Shown in pieces: positions 44,982 through 55,373 of a stretch of DNA of 64,000 nt. The stretch comes from Antedon mediterranea (Eukaryota; Echinodermata; Crinoidea; Comatulida; Antedonidae), in contig NC_092672.1 of the NCBI RefSeq assembly GCF_964355755.1, positions 17,606,501 to 17,670,500 on the forward strand, given 5' to 3'. The notes under the pieces were generated by a model that made no database searches, was not told the DNA's origin, and saw only the letters and a list, made by a program, of their open reading frames with translations. The position numbers and the translations under genes are program-made. Every line of letters starts with the position of its first letter. The first letter of the stretch is position 1.

Positions 44982-46776
44982 AATTCGTCACTATGATGAA
45001 TTATAGGTTATATGCATTGATTTAAATAAAGATAATTGATAATTGATTGATTTAAGATATATTGATTGATTGATTTTCTCAGAATCTTTAGTTATTTATA
45101 ATATATGGATCTTGCTAACGCAAATACAATAGCCGGTAATCAAATATCCTTCTGCGTATATAATTTCATAAACCACATTTGTGTTTTTATCTAGATTTCA
45201 TTATAAATCATGTGTATAATCTATCAGTTTCATGTACAGTGTAATTAAAAAAACTGTAAAAATTGACCTTTTGCATTAATTACGTGCTTGCGCACAAAAT
45301 TGATGTATTTTTAAATGCTCAAACCAACTCAATCATACTACTGTACTAGCAGGTACCCGACCAATGGACGACAAACATCTTATAATATATTGATTTTAAT
45401 GTTCGGGAATCAAAAAGATAGTACAGTAATATAGTACAATGCAGTATACACAAATCTATAAACGGTATCACAATCCGATCATAGATCCTTCTGCGTATAT
45501 AATGCCATAAACCACATTTGTTACATAATAATAAAGACATAACATATTTTTTATTAGATTTCATTATAAATCATGTGTATAATCTATACACTAAGAAATA
45601 CAATTGAACAAACAATACGGATAATAAAAAAAAATCTTATTTCGTTTCGTTTCCCAAGGTGAGACTCGAACTCGGTACCTTGAATGCTATAGACACGAGC
45701 ACAGACCACCGAGCCATACACAACTGACTAAAAATTATGGAAAGATTCCTTCGTGTATTTACTATGCAGTAACCACTTTGGTGCAGATAGATTATTACAT
45801 ACCGCAATGAATTATAATGTTTTACTATGATGACATTTTAAAAATTTTTTTTAAATGATGCACTGTCAAACTATATATTTTAACTTTAATATGAACTTCT
45901 TAAGGAAGAAAGTTAATGTTGAGTTTGTTATTTCGGCATAAGAAATTGTTATAATTTGTTTGATTGTCGAAATTAATTTAAAAAAATTTAATATGCCATT
46001 AATGATGACTTAATCAAATTTTGTTCTCTTAATTTCATAATAAATCATACATATGATACATACACCTCAAGAAAATGAAATAAGAAATAGATGTTCCCGA
46101 GCATTCTAACGATATATATTAATTAAAAAATTTAGCATACTGTATTTTCACCATTTTGTTAACTTACACGTGCGTAGCCTGTCACTTTTGACGTGCTCGT
46201 ATAACACTGTTTCGTGTTGAAAAGTGAATACAATATGATATTATTAAAGAAAGGTTATACAACAGTAATCGGACAAAAACAGTGCGCATTAACGTTTGAC
46301 GCGCAGTGCGCGTGCAAAAATCTGCGCACTCATGGCAATTTTTTAAACGCTTAAAATTGCCTGAAACGTACTCTAATTTCATCGAAAATAAATTCTGACA
46401 ATTTTGAACATTTTAAGCGCGCGTACGCATGCATTATATGCGCTAAGCATGTAAATGTATTGCCATATGATGAAATATGACCTGAAATTTATGAGTACCA
46501 AATTTTGTTTAAAAGTGATTCATGCTTGTGAAGATATGATTACAAACATGATTTCGTTAAATTCGCGCGCAGACCGCGTAATGTTTGATTGCGCACAGTG
46601 AAAACATAACCACATCGATTCCTGGCCATAAGGAATATACTCTAAAAAATTGACTTAGCTAGATGAAACTGATGCAAGATAATTCACAGACAAAATAGTG
46701 CTAAGGAAAGAATAAATAAATAAATAAAGATCCTGACAGAATCAAGAGGTTATATGCATGATAATGCATATAACCT
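44982..46776 (+). mobile_element. E2: asymmetric hairpin-ended element (sister of E1)
   Basis: It opens AATTCGTCACTATGATGAATT then ATAGGTTATATGCA, and closes AGGTTATATGCATGATAATG CATATAACCT at 46747-46776. It is collinear with E1 in reverse, plus a partial internal duplication (about 45150-45600, repeating CTTCTGCGTATATAAT and CATAAACCACATTTGT). It is inserted in the leader of Gypsy-2. Confidence 0.85.
45650..45735 (-). repeat. tRNA-like sequence inside E2
   Basis: Minus strand: TATGGCTCGGTGGTCTGTGC (A-box-like) then GGTACCGAGTTCGAGTCTCA (B box). It is the counterpart of 21128-21205 in E1. Likely a pol III promoter relic within the element. Confidence 0.7.
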
Positions 46777-47346
46777 AATTAAGAATAAATTGAGTCAAAT
46801 TGCAAGAAATTACCCAACAATACTATACCAATATACAATATAAAATCGACTTGTGTATAACTGAGGATTGTACTTCTTAAACTACCAGAGAAAAAATGCA
46901 AAAATATATAGAATATAATAGAATTAATTTACAACTTTCTCTAAAAGGCAATAGTAAAGAAAACCGAATTACACCTGCTTAATAGAAATCACAGTTGCTT
47001 AAGACGATATGCAAATGAAGCTAAAAAAACGTGCTAAGTCCGCCCACAAGTGTCTTAGGAATTCAGAAGATCACACAATGGAGGATACGCTTAGTAAATC
47101 AACTTCAGCAATGCAAAAATACAATTGAAATAATTTGATAATAATGAAAATAAATTAAGCTCTTTTTCCTCTGTAAGTTTAACTTCTTAATGGTACCACT
47201 TGATGAACGACGGCGCCTATAGTGTCGATACAAAAATCCTTGCACTTTGTTAATTATCAACTAACCGCGGTGAACCCACACCGTGCACAATTGTGAAAGT
47301 GCAGCAGGAGATTTGATCCGTTATGTCGTCTCCAAGCAAACTCAAA

Positions 47347-47684
47347 TGTTATCACTATACTAGAATTCCGTTGCTGTGTACTGTATGTGTGTGGCTACCC
47401 GGTGAGCAATCCCTCAGTACTAGTCAATTACTATGAGGCTTAACTACATATATATATAGGCCTATAACCTATTGTTCCACCAATATTACCGTACAAACTG
47501 GCTTAGGCCTATAGACTAATGTATCTCTAACACCAGGCCAGGGAACGTGCGTAGGGCTGATGCTAATCCAGCATAGTCACGATTTACGTCCGTTCCATCC
47601 AATGTCATGAGTTCAAAGAGGCCGCTACGGCACCGGTCAGTAACGCACGTAACCTCGGGTCACCCCTTGGAGGTTTTCACTACA
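47347..47684 (-). repeat. 5' LTR of Gypsy-2
   Basis: 338 bp, homologous to 39370-39829, with indels in the middle. On the minus strand it starts TGTAGTGAAAACCTC and ends GTGATAACA, followed by TTTGAGTTTGC at the start of the leader. Confidence 0.9.
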
Positions 47685-47885
47685 GATTTCTGAAGGGTGC
47701 TCAATTATTAATTGATTAAAAATATTTATAAATAAAAAAAAGTTATCGATATTTTACAATTTTATGCTTGCAGAATGCTGTAGACAACTCGTGAAGGTTA
47801 GATGAAGTATTGAAACAATTTTGAGTAATTTTAAGGGGTGGGTGGGTACGAAAGTGCATTAGCGCCTATCAAAGGCTAAAGCCGA
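47685..47885 (-). repeat. Right member of the inverted repeat flanking Gypsy-2
   Basis: It begins GATTTCTGAAGGGTGCTCAA directly at the LTR edge and ends CGCCTATCAAAGGC. It is the reverse of 38775-38950. The next 100 bp (47890-47995) carry GGGCCC words related to the ends of the 32110 repeat. Confidence 0.8.
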
Positions 47886-47995
47886 TAAATTTAAGTGTGC
47901 CGAATCGTCCCGACCCGGGCCAACATACGAGACCACATTTTCTGGGCCCGATCGTCTTGAGCACGGGAGATTCCGTGGTCCCGATCGCCTGATGT

Positions 47996-48369
47996 GATAA
48001 CCATTTTTTATTTTTTTATATGATGTGGCCTTACCTCCACTGTTTTTTCTTCAACAACTCGATTTGAAGACGACATTGACTCCGAGTTGCTTTCTTGTTA
48101 TCCGAGTTAAAAGAAATATCGGTTGGTAAACAGCAATTCGTTCATCGGAGCTAGGCCTACTAACTTGGTGGGTCAAGCCTGGCCAAGAAAAGCCTAGAGA
48201 TATGATGATTGTTAGTGTGTAGCGATTGAAATGATGATCGGATCGGATTGTTGTTTCCGGCGCCGCGACTTGTATGGACTATACCATTATAAAAAAGATG
48301 GGGAAATAGGGGTGTCCCTTTTATTAATTTAGTGTGTTAATTAAATGTGTTAACATCAATGGCCCATAT
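47996..48369. other. No feature recognised
   Basis: AT-rich sequence with AGGCCTA words. Nothing recognised. Confidence 0.4.
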
Positions 48370-48394
48370 TCATGAAAGGGGACTATCTTTAGGG

Positions 48395-48525
48395 TGTCTA
48401 GAAAAACTCAGATCTCAGATATATCTGAGTTTCCTAGATCTAGACTAGATCTAGAAAACTCAGATATTTGACTTTTCCAGATCTAGAAAACTCAGATATC
48501 AATATCTGCAGTTTTCTAGGCCTAG
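48395..48525. repeat. Iterated TCTAGAAAACTCAGAT palindromes
   Basis: Several forward and reverse copies of TCTAGAAAACTCAGATAT alternate, giving overlapping hairpins (for example CCTAGATCTAGACTAGATCT). Confidence 0.7.
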
Positions 48526-48751
48526 TTCCATTCTGGTCATCCCATTATGTGTTCAAAATATCATTGATAATTGTGGTACACATGATATTTTTTCTGATAT
48601 TCGAAATGGTAATAATAACTTTGATGCCAACTGGGCTTCCAATACAAAAATAATTATGAAAGATCTAGCTCTTTCTCATTGGGTTGTGAAGACGCTAAAT
48701 GTAAAACGGCAATTGAATATTAGGCCTATATGTATATATAAAAAATGAATC

Positions 48752-49145
48752 ATGCCAAAATACGCAAATCTGCTTTGCCAAAATACACAAATCATGCCAA
48801 AACACGCAAATTTGCTTTGCCAAAATACGCAAATCATGCCAAAATACGCAAATTGAGGGCGCTATGCTTTGCCAAAATACACAAATCATGCCAAAATACG
48901 CAAATCATCCCAAAATAGGCAAATTGAGGGCGCTATGCTTTTGCCAAAATCAGAGCCATATAATTATATATTATATGGCTCTGGCCAAAATACACAAATC
49001 ATGCCAAAATACGCAACTGCTTTGCCAAAATACGCAAAGTATATAGCGCCCTTAATTTGCGTATTTTGGCATTATTTGCGTATTTCGGCAAAGCATAGCG
49101 CCCTCAATTTGCGTATTTTGGCATGATTTGCGTATTTTGCCAGAG
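48752..49145. repeat. Palindromic array of CCAAAATACGCAAAT units
   Basis: Forward units CATGCCAAAATACGCAAATC and TTTGCCAAAATAC fill 48752-49040; inverted units TTTGCGTATTTTGGCATGAT fill 49055-49138. GAGGGCGCTATGC spacers recur. A perfect hairpin with arms CAGAGCCATATAAT lies near 48952-48984. A diverged piece recurs at 51100-51180. Confidence 0.9.
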
Positions 49146-49287
49146 CCATATATATATCCCTATTTTTTATTTCATTTTCTTGAAGTGTATGTATCATATG
49201 TATGATTTATTATGAAATTAAGAGAACAAACGTTGATTAAGTCATCATTATTGGCATATTAAATTTTTTTTTAATTGTCTAACCAAA

Positions 49288-49537
49288 AACGTCATTTATC
49301 TCATATACTGTAATATTTGTGGCAAACAGTACGTTGGAGAAACAAAAAACACTCTCCGTATGAGAATGACACAACATAGATCAGCTATCAAAACATTAAA
49401 GCTTGATCAACCTGTAGCCGAACATTTTAATTCAGCTGGTCACTCGATTGCAAATTTCAGAGTTATTGCAATAGACCACGATGTCAAATATGAAGCGACA
49501 AAACTCGCAAAGACAAAGAAAACCACTGGGAACTGAA
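49288..49537 (+). pseudogene. Penelope-like element GIY-YIG endonuclease fragment
   Basis: It encodes NVIYLIYCNICGKQYVGETK, then RMRMTQHRSAIKTLKLDQPV and AEHFNSAGHSIANFRVIAID. VIYLIYC..CGKQYVGET is the GIY-YIG motif with the Cys pair typical of Penelope-like retroelements; R..QHRSAI and AEHFN..GHS are further conserved blocks. A 1-nt shift occurs near the end (then ENHWELN). No RT is attached. A LINE inserts directly after it. Confidence 0.88.
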
Positions 49538-49539
49538 CT

Positions 49540-50345
49540 GAACTGAACTTTTATTGTATCTCACAGTCTCAATGAGATGTGCAACAAGTTTACAGTGAAA
49601 AATAATACATACACACTTAAATATAAATACAAAACAAGAAATTAGACATAAGAACAAAATAACAACAACAAAAAATTTAAGAAAAAAATTTAAGAAAACC
49701 GAAACAGATTAAATACTAAGAAAATGAATAAATTAAGTTTGAGAAGGAATTGTATTATATATATATCATTTCGTGTGTTCCAAGCCATGGTCAGAAAAAT
49801 TTTACAATGTTTGTCGAAAATAATACTTGCTAATTCGTATACATCATGGGTCAATTGATTTGGTGTAATTTTAAATTCATTATGGATTTCAAGATCATCG
49901 AAGAATAAGTGGTATTTAAGATCTAGAGAGCTAGTAGTAAACAATTCCCAGAACATGGATAGATTATTGTTGTTTAGCTCATCTTTAAGGTTCATGAGTA
50001 TTGGATGTCTAACGTACTCAAGTCGTTTGCATTCAAATACGAAATGATATACAGTTTCCTTTTCATTACAATTACACAATAAACATATACCTGCATTTTG
50101 AGGTGACTTTTCTACCTTCAAGTGGTAGAGAATTGGAGCGAATTTTAAATTTTAGGTTTGAAGCATTGTAGTTACACTTATCTAATAAGTATTTTTCTAG
50201 TTTTGGTTCATTTTTATACCTTATATAATTACTTAGTGATGGTTTATAATTCTTAGCATTCTCAAGCCATTTCATCTTATCTCTTATAGTGTTTTTTTCT
50301 TTGAAACCTTTAAGCCAATTATTAGCATATTCTAAGTTAAAATGT
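49540..50345 (-). pseudogene. LINE ORF2 C-terminal fragment
   Basis: Minus strand: frames read KFKIRSNSLPLEGRKVTS, then after a 1-nt shift ICLLCNCNEKETVYHFVFEC and KRLEYVRHPILMNL. The C..C.....E...H.....C knuckle is the zinc finger after the LINE RT. The 3' end carries CAGTT repeats and an AATAAA-like signal near 49550-49640. It is 5'-truncated. Confidence 0.8.
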
Positions 50346-50619
50346 TTTTACTTAAAACCACAAAACCTTTTGGACTTACCATTAGGAACATACTCCCAGA
50401 TCGGTAAAATTATTCCATTGACTACCAAAATTTAAGTTTCAATATTAACCACCATTTAAGCTGTTTAGTCTCATTCCAAAATTGTTTATATCTCTACCAA
50501 GCTACCTTCTTTGTTTTCTACTCTTATTCAGACTCCAACCTGGCTCCCTTTGTTATATTTCTTTTATTCCTGTCCACCCAGGCAGCACTTGCCAGCTTTA
50601 TACTATGACGTTATCCAAA
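50346..50619. other. No feature recognised
   Basis: AT-rich flank of the LINE fragment. The frame starting at 50511 has no motif. Confidence 0.4.
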
Positions 50620-50795
50620 TTCCTACACTTGCACTGATGTTGCCCGAAAGCTCTGCTAACTTTTCTGGCTGTTTACTTTATCGTTTTGATTTAGCTTTTC
50701 GCTTTTTATTTTTGTATCTCAGTTGAGATCCAGCCACTGATACCCACAGCATTGTCATTTTGTTCAGTAATTTGCCCTTCATCAGTGCAAGTGTA
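50620..50795. repeat. Inverted repeat with ACACTTGCACTGATG arms
   Basis: ACACTTGCACTGATGTTGCC near 50624-50645 recurs as GCCCTTCATCAGTGCAAGTG at 50767-50790. CTGATG and GCCCGAAAGC resemble parts of hammerhead or Penelope terminal sequences, but stem II is not formed in either strand, so this is only a likeness. Confidence 0.5.
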
Positions 50796-50810
50796 TATAT
50801 ATATATATAA

Positions 50811-51030
50811 ACAAATCAGGCAAAGAACATTAATTCTAAACCGCTCGGTGATATACTGAAATTTAATTAATTAATTTGAAACGATAAAGATGAGGAAATC
50901 TGTGAGAATGAGAAAAAGTCGCCCCAACCGAGACTCGAACTCGGACCGCCTGCTTAATATGCAGATGTCCTAACCATTAGACCACTGGGGTATTCACGAG
51001 GCGGGATCTCCGAAGAGATACTTTTTATAT
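50811..51030 (-). repeat. tRNA-derived SINE, copy 2 (most complete)
   Basis: Minus strand: CCCCAGTGGTCTAATGGTTA (acceptor, A box), an anticodon-type stem CTGC-ATATTAA-GCAG, GGTCCGAGTTCGAGTCTCGG (B box) and a TTGGGGC acceptor return strand. Then comes the SINE body to CTAAACCGCTCGGTGATAT. The head is closest to a Glu-type tRNA scaffold with a changed anticodon. Confidence 0.85.
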
Positions 51031-51100
51031 ATATAAACAAATCAGGCAAAGAACATTAATTCTAAACCGCCCGGTGATATACTGAAATTTAATTAATTAA
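51031..51100 (-). repeat. tRNA-derived SINE, copy 3 (tail only)
   Basis: It repeats the tail of copy 2 directly after it (AAACAAATCAGGCAAAGAAC, CCGCCCGGTGATATAC, TTAATTAATTAA) and then runs into the CGCAAAT-array fragment. Confidence 0.85.
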
Positions 51101-51294
51101 TTATGGCTCTGATTTTGCCTATGCATAGCGCTCTCAATTTGCGTATTTTGTCAATTTTTTGGCGTATTTTGGCATGATGCTCACCAACCCCACTCGCCAA
51201 GTTGGGAATAGGTACGAGTTATTTTCATTGCTCAAGTTATTATGATATAGATTTGTTTAATACCATAATATTGTTCAGAAACGTCATCTAACTT

Positions 51295-52124
51295 TTAAAT
51301 ATTTAACCTTAATTGTAGAAGTTTAAATAATACGTTTGATAAATTTTGTAACTTTATTCAGTCCTTAAATCATAGTTTTACTCTACTTGCCCTAACTGAA
51401 ACTTGGGTTAAGGATTCTACCGACATCAATCTTTTAAGCATTCCAAATTACAACCTTATTTTAAATAACAGAGAACATAAAAAAGGTGGTGGTGGTGCAC
51501 TTTCAACTCATTTTGATTTTAAAAGGAGATATGATCTCTCAAGCCTAATTACGTCAGCTGAATCAATTTATTGAAATTGAGAATGACTCTGGTAAAAACA
51601 TTATTGCTGGACTTATATACCGTTCACCTGACACCAACGAATGAAAATTATTCATGAAGATAAAAAAAAATTGCATACTTAGCTAGTGATTTTAACATCA
51701 ACCTTCTTAGTACAGATCAATATGTCCAGGATCACGTTGATAATATGTTCAGTTATTCATTTCTCAGCCTGTTATTACTAATCCAACCCGAATTACCTTG
51801 CATAGCTCTACTATTATTGATAATATCTACTGTAATATTGAATCCTTGTATCCTTCTTTCACTTCTGGAATATTTACTGTTGATTTATCCGATCATTTTC
51901 CCACATTTTGTATTAACTCGTCCTTCCATATTAAAAAAAAGTCACCTACATTTATTAAGAAACTTATTTACAATGATAGATCTAAGCAAGAATTCTTTGA
52001 AAATTTACATTAACATAAGCTGGAATGAAGTACTTGAACAAAGTGATGTAAACATAGCTCTTTCTATTTTTAATAACATACTTAACGATTGTATAAACAG
52101 ACATTTTCCACTGCAAAACGTACT
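51295..52124 (+). pseudogene. LINE endonuclease domain (Jockey-like), 5' part
   Basis: Frames contain NCRSLNNTFDKFCNFIQSLN, TLLALTETWVKDSTD, YNLILNNREHKKGGGGALST and SDFNINLL. N.RSL, ALTETW, GGG and DFN are the APE-type endonuclease blocks. There are several shifts. It is cut at 52124 by the CACTC element; the reading continues at 55374. Confidence 0.82.
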
Positions 52125-55100
52125 CTCTTAATGTAAACGAGTGATATTTCCACTCCAAATTTAGAGTGAACTGATGTTCACTCTTGAATGAGTGGTAATC
52201 CACTCCAATTTGAGCGACTGCCATAATTATTAAGCATAAAACGTACCACTCCTTCAACGAGTGTGCATGTATTCCCGCTCGAACTGTAAACACCCACCAC
52301 TCGACTCCCCGGGAGTGAAAACTTTTGATCGAGGCAGCCAATCAAATGCAAGCATTTCATAACTTTTCATCGTCTTCGCGCGCGCCCGGGCCGGCCGATT
52401 GACTGTTTCTCTCTCTTTCTCCCGCCGCCGCATTCCAACGAGATGGAGGAATTTTTACACCAGATATTTGGTGAACAAGATCAACATTTAATCAGGATAT
52501 TTAATGGTAAATTTACATTTAAAATGTAGCTTTTGTTACCGTGTATTGTAGAAATGATTATATTGTTTTGTAATATGTTTTATTTGCGTGTGAATCCTGG
52601 TGTGCTAACCTACCTACTGTACTAGCTAGCCTAGGCCTAGCCTAGCTAGGCCTAGCTAGTGGGAAGGGTGCTGGCAACGCGTACCCAAACCAACTCGTCC
52701 CCACCATATGCTAACTCGTATCTAGCCTATAGTAGGCGGACCCATACCCAAATTGTTTTGGCATGGGTACGGTACGACGAGTTGACCTGTCTTTATTGTT
52801 TTCACTTTATTCAACCACTCTTTATTAATTATTATTATAGGTAGACCCGGCTAGGCTACACACATGATATTTACAAATTTCACTTATTAAAATAAAACGT
52901 TTTTTTTTGTGGCCGTAACGAACAATGCGGATAGGCCTAGGCCGGATGGCCCTCTGCTGCGGCCTTATTATTATTTACTAGACCCAGGCCCTCCTAGGAG
53001 CCTGTTGTAGACCTAGCCTATTCTAGTAGGCCTATGCCTAGCTAGGCCTAGGCTAGGTAGCTAGGATACTAGGCATATATTCTGAGAAATTTATGTCATG
53101 TTTCATGTTTCTGAATAATTATTTTAAGAGTAAAATGGTACTATTAATTTACTCATTCAAGTTTACTTTGATTCTGTGAATCATTTCTCATATAGGATAT
53201 AAAATAAATATTTAACAAAATAAATTTCAGAAAATTTTAGGTTGATTAGCCTAGGCCCCTACAGTAGTAATATTTTCAATGTTTCAGATTAACTTGGAAT
53301 TTGAACTGATGTATTCAGGATGCAGATTCAAAATGTTAATCAAATTGAAGCCATATTACCATCTCAAGTTTGTGCAGATGCATAAATCAAAACTCAGTAA
53401 GTTTATAAAGAGTGTTAATTCTTACCTGTTTTATTTAATAACTTATTTACACTAATAGGAAGGTGTTTTGCCCAACTCTGACGTAATGTGTACCGAATAT
53501 TCAATACATTTGAAAACAATTGCGAAAAAATATGCAAGTTCTTGGGTGGAAACCCACAGCCTCCAGATCATCAGGCCTCTAGACCACCGAGCTTGCGCTG
53601 ATGGCTGGGGTTGAATTCGAGCCCAAGTAAGCAGCAGAAACTGTACCAACGATGATAATTGTTGTTAATTTTGTAACAACAAAGTTTTTGCGTCAGGGAA
53701 TATACTCTTCCCTGTTTATACATCGATATAAAACCTTACATTGTAAAGTGTATTGATTGATTAAAAAAATATACAATAATCTTAGTACATTTTAAATAAA
53801 AAGATGGTTTACAAAATGCTAAAAACAGAAACAAACAATTACTGTAACTTTAAGTGCATTTACTGTTTTTGCAGATGATCTGGATGTGTTCAGAACAATT
53901 ACCATCAATATCAAGAGGTGGGAAAAGCAAAGTCTACGATGCTTTTCATTACATTGTACAACACAAGCCAGTGAGTACTTGTTAAACGTTTTTATAATTC
54001 CATCATTAAATTGCAATAGATCTATACAAAATTTGTGTTTCATTCTTTGTAAAATACTCTTAGTATATGAAAATATTATATCTCAAAATTGAAACACAGT
54101 ATGTGATTATACATTAAATGAGCCCCAATAAAATTTCATCTTCTCCTTTACTTCTCACAAGATTACTGTTGTATAAAATACCCTTTTCACAGCAGCATAA
54201 TTTTGTATCTGGAGATCAAACCTGGTTAAAAACGATTTATTTTCTGCATATGTGGAAATGTGGAAGTTAAATAAGAAAAGAAGGAAGGCAACTGGGAAAT
54301 GCCTTTAGCTCACACATTTTGTAAACTTGTAATGTGCAGTATACCAAATTGAAATTCAAACCACCTGATCAAAAACAAGCGTGCATTATTCATCAGTATA
54401 TTAACAAGGTGATTAAAGATACAAAATTGTAGTGTTTATTATGTGATAAATAATAGACTAAAGTACCTTTTGAGTATCGGAGGATTTGTGATAAATTCAT
54501 ATTTTTCAGCTTTTTATACTGTATTTTTATATTTTTCAGGCTGGGACAGATGTTGACAGCTTTGCAGCAGGAAAAGACCAGCCATTTATCCTTGCATTGG
54601 GTGATGTTAAAGAACCTACAGAGTTTTTTTATTATTGTTGATGCAACATCTATTCCTGGTGGTAACATAATTGTTCAGGCAATTGATCGACTTTTTTCAA
54701 ATTCATTATAATTATATTTAATGTCCATTTGCCAGTCCGCTTGTGACCTTTTTTAATTTCTTGAAGGTCTCTTATACGAAATTACAACACACATCAAACC
54801 AACTGTTAGGGAGTTATATTCCCATCTTATTCGCGATGATGAGTAACTGAGATGAAATGTTTTTGATGAATTTAAATTACCTCTTAATTATGCATTATGT
54901 ATAGAGAAGAGATTTGCTTTTCAAAATAAACAAATTAATATAGCTCAATGTCAGTTTCATTTATTTGGTTGTGTACAATTGTGTTTTAAATGCATGTTTT
55001 TAAGGCTACTACCAAGTTTGGGATCTCAGAAGCAGCCTTGCAGACAGAAGATACAAGTAGAAAAAGAATATGCTAAAAATACCACTCCTAAAAAAGAGTG

Positions 55101-55368
55101 GTTTCCTTTCACTCTTTTATGAGTTGATTATTTTCACTCTTTTTGAAAGAGTGGGTCACTTTCACTCTTTTATGAGTGTATTATTTCCACTCTTGTTAAA
55201 AGAGTGATGAAAATGTTCACTCTTTTTAGAGTTGGTTTCACTCATTTTAGAGTGATTTGGTGACCACTCTTTTTTTCACTCCAAAACGAGTTGTCCCTCA
55301 GTTAACTCTTTGAAAGAGTGGAAGTTCACTCTAGTTTGAGTGGTTTCTCACTCTGTTACATTAAGAGA
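52125..55368. mobile_element. TE-C: TIR element packed with CACTC/GAGTG words
   Basis: The ends CTCTTAATGTAAACGAGTG and CACTCTGTTACATTAAGAG are inverted repeats, flanked by GTACT (52120-52124, 55369-55373). Both termini carry many CACTC/GAGTG words: about ten in the left 200 bp and over twenty in the right 300 bp, many as ACTCTTTnAAAGAGT. It sits in a LINE, so it post-dates it. It holds a candidate spliced gene but no recognised transposase. Confidence 0.82.
52443..54846 (+). CDS. Candidate spliced gene inside TE-C, unknown function
   Basis: A start MEEFLHQIFGEQDQHLIRIF (52443-52506) ends at a GTAAAT donor. Possible further exons: 53319-53396 (GCRFKMLIKLKPYYHLKFVQ..., donor GTAAGT), 53875-53970 (DLDVFRTITINIKRWEKQ..., acceptor TTTTTGCAG, donor GTGAGT) and about 54540-54846 (SFAAGKDQPFILALGDVKEP, then SIPGGNIIVQAIDRLF, TFFNFLEGLLYEI and IKPTVRELYSHLIRDDE). 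The phases of the first three join; the last needs a downstream acceptor (54550) and has at least one frameshift at a T-run near 54627. The PFILALG...IP...AIDRLF...FFNFLE...Y.I pattern is reminiscent of large families of uncharacterised animal proteins. Function unknown; probably degenerate. Confidence 0.45.
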
Positions 55369-55373
55369 GTACT

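Larger units (their letters stand above)
39370..47684 (-). mobile_element. Gypsy-2: internally deleted LTR retrotransposon
   Basis: LTRs at both ends begin TGTAGTGAAAA and end GTGATAACA on the minus strand. In order: 5' LTR, leader with TTTGAGTTTGCTTGGAGACG next to the LTR, hairpin element E2, Gag, protease, a post-protease region, a purine tract (ATTGGGGAGAG), 3' LTR. No reverse transcriptase or integrase is seen, so pol is largely deleted. The flanking 5-mers (AGTAA left, GATTT right) differ, so no target duplication is visible. The minus-strand leader occupies 47346-46777. Confidence 0.85.

Noticed and set aside
51745-52131. 128-residue hydrophobic ORF resembling a membrane protein
   Set aside because: It lies out of frame over the LINE endonuclease region, whose true blocks are in the other frames.
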